A stretch of DNA of 64,000 nucleotides from assembly GCF_001921745.1 (NCBI RefSeq), contig NZ_MRYA01000002.1, positions 372,001 to 436,000 of the forward strand, in the 5' to 3' direction. The position numbers were made by a program, and so were the translations under genes. Of this stretch, positions 56,222 to 64,000 are shown in pieces. The notes beneath the pieces are model-generated. The model saw only the letters and a program-made list of their open reading frames with translations, ran no database searches and had not been told where the DNA came from. The first letter of the stretch is position 1. Each line of letters starts with the position of its first letter. Source of the DNA: Psychrobacter sp. Cmf 22.2 (lineage in GTDB: Bacteria > Pseudomonadota > Gammaproteobacteria > Pseudomonadales > Moraxellaceae).

Positions 56222-57235
56222 CTAAATTTGTTTATCTTTATTGTCACTCGCTAATAATGACGAAGGCAAGTAGGCGGAAAACTTGTGTATCATAGCCTCA
56301 GTAATAGTTTGATATGAACGCTGCTCTAACAAATCAAGGCTTTGAATACACCCATATCTAATCGCTGTATTTTGTAAGTTGATTACAAAATCCTCAATCC
56401 CACTTTCGTTTTTTAAATAATTTATAGAAATGGGTGGCTTTAAACAAGCCTCGTTCTTTTGTATCTTTAAATGGTTCATGAGCGTAATTGGATTTACTTG
56501 AGCTACACTTCTAAATTTATATTTAATTTGCTCGGTTAACAGCTCAGGGTTGCTGAGTAGGTACGTCTTTAATATATCTTTGTCGACGATATGTGGATAG
56601 TGATGGATCTCAAAAAACTGATCCATACCAAGGGTTTTGGCACTTAGCATTTGCGCCATTGTATGTTTGGGTTGAACAGGCTTGCCTGTTAGTTTTTGGA
56701 GAGATTGTCGATACCTAAGTTTGGCTTGTAAAATAGCGCTATTTTTCCAATGTCCATGAATAATAATATGATCTTCGTCTAAAAAGTCCTCAATGCTTGC
56801 AGACTGATTGAAGAAAAAGTCGTCATTCATATAGATGAAGTAATCAGACAGCTCTGAGATATTCCATAGCATGGTTTCGATAGAACGAGTGTTAAAGGTA
56901 GGCAAAAATTGCTCATAGCCAGCAAAGAGCTCTGTATGATCGACAATACGTATTTTATCGGGCGCACAGATGCCCTGGTTCACAAATTCGTGAATAAGCT
57001 TAGGCTGCTGCTGGTCAGTCACTACATAGATATGACGGCAAAAAGGCACATATTTTATGATAGAGGCGATATTGTAATATATCTCATCATTGCTGGCAAA
57101 GCGCGTTGAAGTGGTTGCCTCAGAGGCAGCATTGATTGTTTGTTGATAACGCGCTCTTTTTTGTTTAAGTAATGGATCATCACCATCTACCCAAGCAATC
57201 ACAATATCTATTTGTCTATTGTCACCTGTCTGCAT
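56222..57235 (-). CDS. Stealth family protein (sugar-phosphate transferase)
   Basis: A 337-residue Stealth protein. Conserved region 1 is IDIVIAWVDGDDPLLKQKR, region 2 is RSIETMLWNISELSDYFIYMNDDFFF with the acidic metal site, and region 3/4 carries FFEIHHYPHIVDKDIL and the Arg-rich YKFRSVAQVNP. Known members move hexose-1-phosphate from nucleotide sugars to make phosphodiester links, in capsule polymers such as those of Neisseria and in the animal GlcNAc-1-phosphotransferase. Here a single transferase in a lipooligosaccharide-like locus suggests a sugar-phosphate decoration. No membrane segment is seen. It is 16 bases from the next upstream gene. Confidence 0.9.
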   Translation of the reverse strand: MQTGDNRQIDIVIAWVDGDDPLLKQKRARYQQTINAASEATTSTRFASNDEIYYNIASIIKYVPFCRHIYVVTDQQQPKLIHEFVNQGICAPDKIRIVDHTELFAGYEQFLPTFNTRSIETMLWNISELSDYFIYMNDDFFFNQSASIEDFLDEDHIIIHGHWKNSAILQAKLRYRQSLQKLTGKPVQPKHTMAQMLSAKTLGMDQFFEIHHYPHIVDKDILKTYLLSNPELLTEQIKYKFRSVAQVNPITLMNHLKIQKNEACLKPPISINYLKNESGIEDFVINLQNTAIRYGCIQSLDLLEQRSYQTITEAMIHKFSAYLPSSLLASDNKDKQI

Positions 57236-57251
57236 GATTTGTCCTATCTGT

Positions 57252-58052
57252 TTATCGCCAATGCTCTTTTAACCATGGACTTGGTTTTACATGACGGTAC
57301 CATTTGCCGCCGCCGCCTTTGATAGCGTCTGGTGGATTGATTTCACCGTGGAAGATGACAATTTTTGCGCCATCAGGCAGCGTTGGGGCACGTACCAGAT
57401 TGAATGGAATAGGGGCAATACATTGGTATTTGAAGCTCACGCACCAGTCTTTATCCCAGTATTCTAAATGATGATGCTCGCGCAGATAGTTAGATAAATA
57501 AGCCTGCTCATGGCGGACCTGTGTGCGAATGGTCTCAAAGTTACGCTCAAAGTTTGCCAGTAAGTCAGGATAAGTACCCATGCCGATATTAAAGCGATAA
57601 ACTGAGCTATTACCAATCATGCGCCAAGGTTTTTTCCAGTCGCGGATGATAACGACACTGTCTTCATGCTCGGCTTTATAAGTAAAAAACCCATCGATAT
57701 TATCAACGATGACGATATCGATGTCTAAAAACAGTGCCACGCCTTTGAGGTCATAAATCTCAGGCTTAAAGGTGGTTAGTTTTTTCCAGCCACGCTCGGG
57801 GCCAGCAGGTAGATCCAGCTCAGGTATTGGGTAGCACTTTACGGCAGAATCAATACCTGTACTGTCATCGGTAAGACATACCATCTGAAAGTCCAATGTC
57901 AGATGGCGGCTAACCATATTATATAGGCGATTGACGTATTCTGGACCATACTTATCACCCCATTTCATACAGATGACATAACGCTGCTGCGGCTGACTAT
58001 CGTTTGTATGAACTTGACTAAGAGAAGCGGTTTCAGTTTTGTCAGTTGCCAT
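57252..58052 (-). CDS. Glycosyltransferase-like protein, right paralogue of the glycan locus
   Basis: A 266-residue protein with the same blocks as the gene at 50193: YVICMKWGDKYGPEYVNRLYNMV, MVCLTDDSTG, the DxD-type LFLDIDIVIVDN, WCVSFKYQCIAPIPFNL and PDGAKIVIFHG, ending WLKEHWR. About 20 polar residues come before the first block. A GT-A-like fold and a role in the inner or outer core are inferred. In Acinetobacter the transferase nearest aspS is the most conserved gene of the OC locus, so this copy is the better candidate for a first, shared outer-core sugar. No membrane segment is seen. The base composition is closer to the chromosome than that of the ugd region. Confidence 0.75.
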   Translation of the reverse strand: MATDKTETASLSQVHTNDSQPQQRYVICMKWGDKYGPEYVNRLYNMVSRHLTLDFQMVCLTDDSTGIDSAVKCYPIPELDLPAGPERGWKKLTTFKPEIYDLKGVALFLDIDIVIVDNIDGFFTYKAEHEDSVVIIRDWKKPWRMIGNSSVYRFNIGMGTYPDLLANFERNFETIRTQVRHEQAYLSNYLREHHHLEYWDKDWCVSFKYQCIAPIPFNLVRAPTLPDGAKIVIFHGEINPPDAIKGGGGKWYRHVKPSPWLKEHWR

Positions 58053-58145
58053 AATAGACTCGTATGGGTGTTAAAGAGGAGTTGAGTGTCGCTAATCTTA
58101 GCATAAATATGATTGTCTGTAGCTTAGCGACTGTAGGCGTACGCA

Positions 58146-59084
58146 CTAATTGTCTCTACTTTTGTTAGGATGCTTAGCTTGGTTAGTACGGATAAAGTCA
58201 GTCAAAGATTTTTCGTCAGCATTATAGGGATTGCCTAGTTGAGGGATATGTTTAAAGCGCCGATAGCCCCACATATAATGACTGCATTTGTCCTCAATCA
58301 TGTGCTGCATGGCCAGATTGAGCGCATGCGCTGCTGTTTTTGCATCGCGATCATACAGCGCTGGGTCATCAAGCTTATAGCAATAAATATCAAATCCGCG
58401 CCCATCATCACGGCGAATACAAGACAAACCTACCAGTGCACATTTGGTTTTGCTAGCAAGTTTGGAGGACAGCGTACTGGTCAACGTCTCAACTCCAAAG
58501 AAAGGCACAACCACGCCACCTGACGGATCAGGGACATGATCGGGCAATATAATACTAAAGCCGCCTTGCTTTAAGGTTTTAAATATAGCTTTGACCCCGC
58601 TGCCATCAGTTGGTACTAGCGTTGCATTCAACCGCGAACGGCCTTGCAGGACAAATTCATTAGTGATATCGCCCTTGACAGGCTTATACATGATAGTTGG
58701 TGCGCCAAACTGATTAAGCCAAGCGTTCATCATCTCCCACGTACCAAGGTGTGGAACGATGGCTAGCATACCGTTAGGGCTTGCCAATCCTTCTAGTAAA
58801 ATATCTTTGTTATGAACATCACGTATCTGCTTGATACTCCATTCAGGGGGCATCGCCCAGCTTTTAACCGATTCAATACTGGTCAAACACTGATGATAGA
58901 TAATATCTTTGGTCAGTGCTTGTTTTCGCTGGTCTGATAAAGAATCAGCAATCAGCGCCATATTGATATTGACGGTGCGCATGATGCTCAGACTGGGTAT
59001 CTTTATGATAACCCAAGCCACAAAACGTGCCATCATCTGCAAGACAGACAATGGCACGTACTTAAAAATATGATACGGGTTCAT
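58146..59084 (-). CDS. Lipid A late acyltransferase family protein (LpxL/LpxM-like)
   Basis: A 312-residue inner-membrane acyltransferase of the HtrB/LpxL family that adds secondary acyl chains to lipid A from acyl-ACP. An N-terminal membrane stretch (LQMMARFVAWVIIKIPSLS) is followed by the catalytic HxxxxE motif in VPHLGTWEMMNAWL, then MYKPVKG, RSRLNATLVPTDGSGVKAI and ILPDHVPDPSGGVVVPFFG, and CSHYMWGYRRFK near the end. ATG at 59084 with GAG upstream is used rather than a GTG at 59090. Which acyl position it serves cannot be read. Its place between the transferase and aspS links it to the glycan locus. Confidence 0.9.
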   Translation of the reverse strand: MNPYHIFKYVPLSVLQMMARFVAWVIIKIPSLSIMRTVNINMALIADSLSDQRKQALTKDIIYHQCLTSIESVKSWAMPPEWSIKQIRDVHNKDILLEGLASPNGMLAIVPHLGTWEMMNAWLNQFGAPTIMYKPVKGDITNEFVLQGRSRLNATLVPTDGSGVKAIFKTLKQGGFSIILPDHVPDPSGGVVVPFFGVETLTSTLSSKLASKTKCALVGLSCIRRDDGRGFDIYCYKLDDPALYDRDAKTAAHALNLAMQHMIEDKCSHYMWGYRRFKHIPQLGNPYNADEKSLTDFIRTNQAKHPNKSRDN

Positions 59085-59151
59085 GACCACTCACGCAGTG
59101 ATGAATCCTGTAGTCCGTCAGATAAAGAATAGTTAAACATTATCTGAGGGC

Positions 59152-61011
59152 TTACTGAGCAGGTCTATTGCTGTCGGCTTGTGCTTTTTCGCGCACACGG
59201 ATACCCAATTCTCGTAGCTGCTTACCATCAACACCAGCAGGCGCCTGAGTTAGCGGATCTTCAGCGGTTTTGGTTTTTGGGAAGGCAATCACATCACGAA
59301 TAGAGCTTGCGCCTACCATCAGCATGATCAAACGATCCAAACCAAAGGCAAGGCCACCATGTGGCGGCGCACCGAATTTTAAGGCGTCAAGTAAGAAGCT
59401 AAATTTCTCTTCGGCCTCTTGCTCATCGATACCTAGCGCTTCAAATACAGCTTGCTGCATCTCAAGGGTGTTGATACGTAAACTACCACCACCAATTTCT
59501 GTACCGTTTAGCACCATGTCATAAGCGATAGAAAGCGCGGTTTCTGGGCTGTTTTTTAGCTCATCTACCGAGCCTTTAGGCTTAGTAAATGGATGGTGCA
59601 TAGACGTCCAGCGGCCATCGTCAGTTTGCTCAAACATTGGGAAGTCAGTCACCCAAAGTGGTGCCCACTCACACGTGGTCATGTCTAAATCTAGACCGAT
59701 TTTCTGACGTAGTGCACCCATGGCATCGTTTACCACGCTGGCTTTGTCCGCACCAAAGAAAATAATATCATTGCTTTGGGCACCAGTACGCTCGATAAGA
59801 CTTGCCAGAACATCATCGGTCATGTTTTTGATGATAGGAGACTGCAGGCCAGATTCTTTGTCGACGCCGTTGTTGATGTTATTGGCGTCATTGACTTTAA
59901 TATAAGCCAAACCGCGTGCGCCGTAGATACCGACAAACTTGGTATAGGCATCGATTTGCTTACGGCTGAGTGAAGCGCCGCCTGGGATACGTAGTGCTGC
60001 CACGCGACCTTTAGGGTCGTTTGCAGGACCAGCAAAGACTTTAAAATCAACGTCTTTCATCAAATCAGCCACATCGACCAGTTTTAATGGAATACGTAAG
60101 TCAGGCTTGTCTGAGGCGTAGTCACGCATCGCCTCGGCATAAGTCATGCGCGGGAAGGTGTCAAAATCGACATCAAGCATGGTTTTAAACAGGTGCTTGA
60201 TCAGACCTTCGTTGATATTCATGATTTCTTCTTCATTTAAGAAAGAAGTTTCGATATCCACTTGGGTAAATTCTGGCTGACGATCAGCACGCAAGTCTTC
60301 ATCACGGAAGCATTTAGCGATTTGATAATAACGATCAAACCCCGACACCATAAGAAGCTGCTTAAATAACTGCGGTGACTGCGGCAAAGCAAAGAAGTTA
60401 CCAGGACGGGTACGTGAAGGCACCAGATAATCACGTGCGCCCTCTGGCGTTGCACGAGTCAAGATAGGGGTTTCTACGTCTAAGAAACCGTGATCGTCGA
60501 GATAACGACGAATCGCTGAGGTGGCCTTAGCACGGAACACCATGCGCTCTTGCATTTGCGGGCGGCGCATATCTAGATAGCGATATTTAAGACGCAAGTC
60601 TTCTGATACCGTGGTGTTTTCGTCATTCAATGGGAAAGGCGGGGTTTCAGACTTCGCTAATACTTCAATCTCTTTACCCAATAGCTCAATCTGACCACTG
60701 GTCATATTGTTGTTTTCGGTGCCTTCATAACGGAGACGTACACGGCCAGTGATTTTTAGCACATATTCAGGACGTACTGCATCAGCAGTCGCGAATGCCT
60801 CTGGCGTATCAGGATCGACGACGACCTGTAAGATACCGGCGCGGTCACGCATGTCTAAAAAAATCACGCCACCGTGATCGCGACGACGATGTACCCAGCC
60901 TACGACGCTGATAGTTTGTTCTAATAAGCTCTCAGTGACAGCGCCACAATATTCGTCTCGGTATTTGCTATGCACCGCCATTTCGCTCTCTGTTGTGATA
61001 CTTTGCGTCAT
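59152..61011 (-). CDS. aspS: Aspartyl-tRNA synthetase
   Basis: A class II synthetase of about 619 residues that charges tRNA with aspartate. The N-terminal OB-fold anticodon domain has [21 protein letters not shown]; class II motif 2 is in [23 protein letters not shown] and motif 3 in [14 protein letters not shown]. The bacterial insertion domain lies between. Starts at 61011 (MTQSITT) and 60981 (MAVHSKY) are both possible; a TTG at 61044 is less likely. It forms the right flank of the glycan locus. Its promoter must lie in the 507-base gap to sohB, where a terminator-like hairpin is seen. Confidence 0.96.
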   Translation of the reverse strand: MTQSITTESEMAVHSKYRDEYCGAVTESLLEQTISVVGWVHRRRDHGGVIFLDMRDRAGILQVVVDPDTPEAFATADAVRPEYVLKITGRVRLRYEGTENNNMTSGQIELLGKEIEVLAKSETPPFPLNDENTTVSEDLRLKYRYLDMRRPQMQERMVFRAKATSAIRRYLDDHGFLDVETPILTRATPEGARDYLVPSRTRPGNFFALPQSPQLFKQLLMVSGFDRYYQIAKCFRDEDLRADRQPEFTQVDIETSFLNEEEIMNINEGLIKHLFKTMLDVDFDTFPRMTYAEAMRDYASDKPDLRIPLKLVDVADLMKDVDFKVFAGPANDPKGRVAALRIPGGASLSRKQIDAYTKFVGIYGARGLAYIKVNDANNINNGVDKESGLQSPIIKNMTDDVLASLIERTGAQSNDIIFFGADKASVVNDAMGALRQKIGLDLDMTTCEWAPLWVTDFPMFEQTDDGRWTSMHHPFTKPKGSVDELKNSPETALSIAYDMVLNGTEIGGGSLRINTLEMQQAVFEALGIDEQEAEEKFSFLLDALKFGAPPHGGLAFGLDRLIMLMVGASSIRDVIAFPKTKTAEDPLTQAPAGVDGKQLRELGIRVREKAQADSNRPAQ

Positions 61012-61221
61012 AATATTAATTATCCAGTTGTCAGCCCAATTCAAAGTACAATAATGCAGCCATCGCTATATGATTTCAACCATCACTATTCTTACTTAGT
61101 CCAGTACAAACTATGATGACCGTTATAGCCACATAGTAAGACTGTCATGGTTTATCGATTAAAATTATTGGTTCAGGCGCTGCTATCTCAATACATGTTG
61201 GATTCATGTCATCAAAAAATA

Positions 61222-61259
61222 GCAAATAAAACGCGATCAAGACAAATCCTCATCGCGTT
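61222..61259 (-). terminator. Orphan terminator-like hairpin in the aspS-sohB gap
   Basis: On the minus strand AACGCGAT (61259-61252) pairs with ATCGCGTT (61237-61230) around a 14-base loop and is followed by TTATTTGC and, a little later, a run of T. No minus-strand gene lies between it and sohB. It may end a small RNA or act in the aspS leader. The rest of the gap (61012-61518) shows no coding gene. Confidence 0.45.
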
Positions 61260-61289
61260 GGCTGCATAAAATAGATGTAAGCGCATATT

Positions 61290-61390
61290 ATGCCTAAAGT
61301 GCTTTTGTTATACAACTGTCCTTGCGCAATCCAAGTGCAATCAACCGTTACTAATAACATAGCGTACGGATGCCTAAAGCACTGTTATAC
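61290..61390. repeat. Two imperfect direct repeats in the aspS-sohB gap
   Basis: ATGCCTAAAGTGCTTTTGTTATAC at 61290-61313 recurs as ATGCCTAAAGCACTGTTATAC at 61370-61390, 80 bases on. The shared parts are ATGCCTAAAG and TGTTATAC. Confidence 0.6.
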
Positions 61391-61518
61391 TCGCAGCTTA
61401 TAAAGTAATTATTAAATATCACAGCCTTGCTTGAAAACCGTCTATAAAGTACACATATCAGGCTGACGCTAACTCTATTATATTAATACTCTAGCATCTT
61501 ATTTAAGGAAAACGCTTC

Positions 61519-62487
61519 ATGTTATTTCATCCTTCCAAAAATCCAGTAGAACTCAGAGTTATTCATCTAAATAAAAACCAAGAACAGCGTCGTCAAGACT
61601 TGATGGAGGCGACACAAGGCAAAGCTGCATTAAAACAGCTTAAAAAGCGTATGGCCAAAAAAGCCAAGCAAGCTTTAAAGGAGAAAGCGAAAGGTAAAAA
61701 TAAAGGCAATCAAGTTTTTGTACTCGACTTCGATGGTGATATCAAAGCGACAGCTGTTAAGCATCTGCGTGAAGAGATTAGTACGCTAATAAGTACGGCT
61801 AATGAAGGCGATGAAGTCGTTGTACGCCTAGAGTCTCCGGGCGGCTTGGTGCATGGATATGGGCTTGCAGCAGCGCAACTTGCACGCCTAAAAGATGCAG
61901 GAATTAAACTGACCGTTTGTGTAGATAAAGTCGCCGCTAGTGGTGGCTATATGATGGCTTGTGTCGCTGATAATATAGTGGCAGCGCCATTCGCTGTGAT
62001 TGGTTCAATCGGTGTGGTGTCGCAATTACCAAACTTTCACAAATGGCTCAAAAACCACGATGTTGATTATGAGATGTTTACCGCAGGTGACCATAAACGC
62101 ACTGTGACAGTCTTTGGAGAAAATGATGACGAAGACCGTGCCAAGTACCAAGAAGAGCTTGAGCAAACGCATGAGTTGTTTAAACATTTTGTCAATCGTT
62201 ATCGCTCAGTACTAGATTTAGATAAAGTGGCGACTGGTGAACATTGGTATGGCGAAGATGCCCTACATCTTAATTTGGTTGATAAGCTGCAAACCTCAGA
62301 TAGCTATCTTTTAGAGCTGATGGATAACAGCGAAATCTACGCATTGCATTCTCGGCAAAAGCCAACCTTGGCAGAAAAGCTAGGGTTGTCTCAAGCGGCA
62401 GAAGCAACTTTGAGTACGGTTGCTGACAAGCTCCCTGATGCTTTAATGCGCTTTGATTTTAATAGCCGTTTAAATATTTTAAAATAA
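61519..62487 (+). CDS. sohB: SohB-like S49 peptidase without the N-terminal membrane anchor
   Basis: A 322-residue serine/lysine-type peptidase of family S49. It has KNKGNQVFVLDFDGDI, VVVRLESPGGLVHGYGLAAAQL, the nucleophile Ser in VDKVAASGGYMMACVADNIV and APFAVIGSIGVVSQLPNF, then TGEHWYGEDALHLNLVD, all as in E. coli SohB. The E. coli protein starts with a membrane segment of about 25 residues; here the sequence starts with LRVIHLNKNQEQRRQDL, which corresponds to the part just after it. A TAA in frame at 61504-61506, five codons before the ATG, and AAGGAAAA as ribosome binding site fix the start. So this copy looks soluble. The function of SohB is only partly known. Confidence 0.85.
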   Translation: MLFHPSKNPVELRVIHLNKNQEQRRQDLMEATQGKAALKQLKKRMAKKAKQALKEKAKGKNKGNQVFVLDFDGDIKATAVKHLREEISTLISTANEGDEVVVRLESPGGLVHGYGLAAAQLARLKDAGIKLTVCVDKVAASGGYMMACVADNIVAAPFAVIGSIGVVSQLPNFHKWLKNHDVDYEMFTAGDHKRTVTVFGENDDEDRAKYQEELEQTHELFKHFVNRYRSVLDLDKVATGEHWYGEDALHLNLVDKLQTSDSYLLELMDNSEIYALHSRQKPTLAEKLGLSQAAEATLSTVADKLPDALMRFDFNSRLNILK

Positions 62488-62571
62488 AATATTAGCGGTT
62501 TTATGAAAGTATAAGACATAAAGTTACTGCTGAAATCATCTATTGATCTAATAAATTCGTTTAGTAAATAT

Positions 62572-62604
62572 AAAGGTGTGGCCTAGTCGGTCGCACCTTT
62601 TTTA
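62572..62604 (+). terminator. Terminator of sohB
   Basis: AAAGGTGTG pairs with CGCACCTTT (one wobble) around an 11-base loop, followed by TTTT, about 85 bases after the sohB stop. Confidence 0.78.
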
Positions 62605-62724
62605 CTGTTTATTGATAATGGCTATGTTATAAATATAGCAGATAAAAAATAGTAAACGTACGTACACTATACGAATGACATCGAATTTTTATTAAAAGAA
62701 CCAACAAGGAAGAGGAGTATATCC

Positions 62725-63978
62725 ATGTCTACAGACACATTAATGTTTACCGCCAGCGAACATGGTCAAGCTATGTATGAGCAAGTCAAAGAATTTATCA
62801 CTACTCAAATTGAGCCGATAGAAGCTCAGTTCTGGCAAGATTGCCATGAGAAAAATCCCGATGGTAATTGGAAAAATTGGCAATGGCCCGAAAAGTACGA
62901 AAGCCTACGCAAGCAGGCACGTGAAGCTGGTCTATGGAATCTGTTTTTACCTGATGATACCTTAGGCGCTGGATTATCTGTCACTGACTATGCACCAATT
63001 GCAGAATTAACAGGACGTAGCTTACTTGCACCTTATGTTTTCAACTGCAATGCGCCAGATAGTGGCAATATGGAGCTGTTATGGCGCTATGGCTCAAAAG
63101 AGCAGCAAGACCAGTGGCTGACGCCGTTGTTAGAAGGTAAAACGCGTTCGGTATTTTGTATGACTGAGCCTGATGTGGCGTCAAGTGATGCGACCAATAT
63201 GCAAGCGACGGCGGTGGTAGAGGGCGATGAAATCGTCATCAATGGCAGCAAGTGGTGGTCGTCAGGTTTAGGTGATCCTGCGGTCGATGTATTAATCGTA
63301 ATGGCTTATACCCCTGATGACAATAAAGACCGTCACCATCAGCACTCAATGGTATTAGTACCAGTAAAAACGGCAGGCGTCAATATTGAGCGTATGCTAA
63401 AAGTATTCGGTGATTATGACGCGCCGCATGGTCACGGAGAAGTTAGCTTCGATGATGTGCGTGTACCAGTCAGTCACTTTATTGGTGGACCTGGTATGGG
63501 CTTTGAGATTGCGCAAGGTCGCTTAGGGCCAGGTCGTATTCATCACTGTATGCGCTGTGTTGGTGCGGCAGAGAAGTCTTTAGAATTAGCAGTGAAACGC
63601 GGTATGGAACGTACTGCCTTTGGCAAACCGTTATTGCAACTAGGTGGCAACCTCGAGCGTATCAGTGATGCTAGAGTTAAGATTGACCAAGCGCGCCTGC
63701 TTACGCTATACGCCGCCCAAAAAATGGACGCGCAGGGGACCAAAGCTGCATTGACAGAGATATCAGCCATCAAAGTTGTAGCGCCAACAGTACTACAAGA
63801 AGTTGTCGATATGGCGATTCAAATTCATGGTGGGATGGGCGTATGCCAAGATACAATGTTGCCAAGCTTTTTTGCACAAGCGCGCGCGCTGCGCTTAGCC
63901 GATGGTCCTGACGAAGTGCATAAGACGATGATTGCCAAATTAGAACTAAAGCGTCAAGGGTTTCGTCTTAAACGCTAA
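62725..63978 (+). CDS. Acyl-CoA dehydrogenase (ACAD10/11-like)
   Basis: A 417-residue FAD-dependent acyl-CoA dehydrogenase of beta-oxidation. It has CMTEPDVASSDATNMQATA and INGSKWWSSGLGDP as the FAD/substrate signature, HGHGEVSFDDVRVP, RIHHCMRCVGAAEKSLELAVKRG, RTAFGKPLLQLGGNLERISDARVKI and the C-terminal QIHGGMGVCQDTMLPSFFAQARALRLADGPDEVHK, with the Glu of PDEVH in the place of the usual base-region acid. This pattern is that of the ACAD10/11-type branch. GAAGAGGAG lies before the ATG. It is complete, with the stop at the window end; the next gene is not visible. Confidence 0.92.
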   Translation: MSTDTLMFTASEHGQAMYEQVKEFITTQIEPIEAQFWQDCHEKNPDGNWKNWQWPEKYESLRKQAREAGLWNLFLPDDTLGAGLSVTDYAPIAELTGRSLLAPYVFNCNAPDSGNMELLWRYGSKEQQDQWLTPLLEGKTRSVFCMTEPDVASSDATNMQATAVVEGDEIVINGSKWWSSGLGDPAVDVLIVMAYTPDDNKDRHHQHSMVLVPVKTAGVNIERMLKVFGDYDAPHGHGEVSFDDVRVPVSHFIGGPGMGFEIAQGRLGPGRIHHCMRCVGAAEKSLELAVKRGMERTAFGKPLLQLGGNLERISDARVKIDQARLLTLYAAQKMDAQGTKAALTEISAIKVVAPTVLQEVVDMAIQIHGGMGVCQDTMLPSFFAQARALRLADGPDEVHKTMIAKLELKRQGFRLKR

Positions 63979-64000
63979 GTAATAATTTACGAGTCATTAA

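Noticed and set aside
50140..59150. Capsule (K) locus
   Set aside because: No Wza/Wzb/Wzc, Wzx, Wzy or Kps-type export gene is present, and the flanks are ilvE and aspS rather than fkpA and lldP; a lipooligosaccharide core locus fits better.

Overview
The window is a contiguous piece of a Gram-negative chromosome, most likely Psychrobacter or a close relative in the Moraxellaceae. The basis is protein likeness throughout, a moderately AT-rich composition, small lipoproteins of a type I associate with Moraxellaceae, and the order glnE - ilvE - surface-glycan genes - aspS, which is the setting of the lipooligosaccharide outer-core (OC) locus in Acinetobacter. No rRNA, tRNA, CRISPR array, prophage or insertion sequence was recognised.

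Layout. 1-2.0 kb: end of a YejABEF-type peptide/microcin ABC importer. 2.2-9.8 kb: iron alcohol dehydrogenase, a lipoprotein-type MsrA-MsrB fusion, folE, fabI, a DUF1275 membrane protein, a 54-residue acidic protein and an SLC13 anion symporter. 9.8-20.5 kb: ribosomal oxygenase roxA, a small lipoprotein, purB, a frameshifted secreted protein with a DUF11-like C-terminus, mnmA, ispF, grxD, an unknown protein and mnmG. 20.6-25.8 kb: ChaB-like protein, AEC transporter, ornithine cyclodeaminase-like enzyme, luciferase-like oxidoreductase and a CysB-like regulator. 25.8-35.1 kb: a long intergenic stretch holding a candidate small RNA, then ampG, prmC, a MoeB/ThiF-like E1 enzyme, an ABC1/UbiB-like kinase, an MFS transporter, and a divergent Lrp-type regulator/leuA pair. 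35.3-45.7 kb: a secreted unknown protein, accBC, a MATE exporter, a lipoprotein with 11-residue repeats, an EVE-domain protein, hemW, an entericidin-like lipoprotein, trmL and a compact tusDCBE operon. 46-50 kb: glnE and ilvE. 50.2-59.1 kb: the glycan locus. 59.2-64 kb: aspS, a SohB-like peptidase without its membrane anchor and an acyl-CoA dehydrogenase.

How genes work together. fabI, accB and accC supply fatty-acid synthesis, and a late acyltransferase of the LpxL/LpxM family sits at the end of the glycan locus. That locus makes UDP-glucuronate (ugd) and probably UDP-galacturonate (the epimerase). It carries four glycosyltransferase-like proteins and a Stealth-family sugar-phosphate transferase, so an acidic, perhaps phosphodiester-bearing lipooligosaccharide is a reasonable inference. 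Several genes serve tRNA modification: mnmA, the TusBCD-TusE sulfur relay that feeds MnmA, mnmG and trmL. leuA and ilvE serve branched-chain amino acids.

Most promising unexplained items: the glycan locus with its two inverted paralogous transferases and a 255-residue unknown protein; a hairpin-plus-terminator element before ampG with no gene to terminate; a similar orphan terminator before aspS; the frameshift in a run of eight A in the secreted-protein gene; an MsrAB without a visible resolving cysteine in its MsrB half; and the anchorless SohB. All functional calls rest on reading the sequence and on family knowledge; no database search was run.
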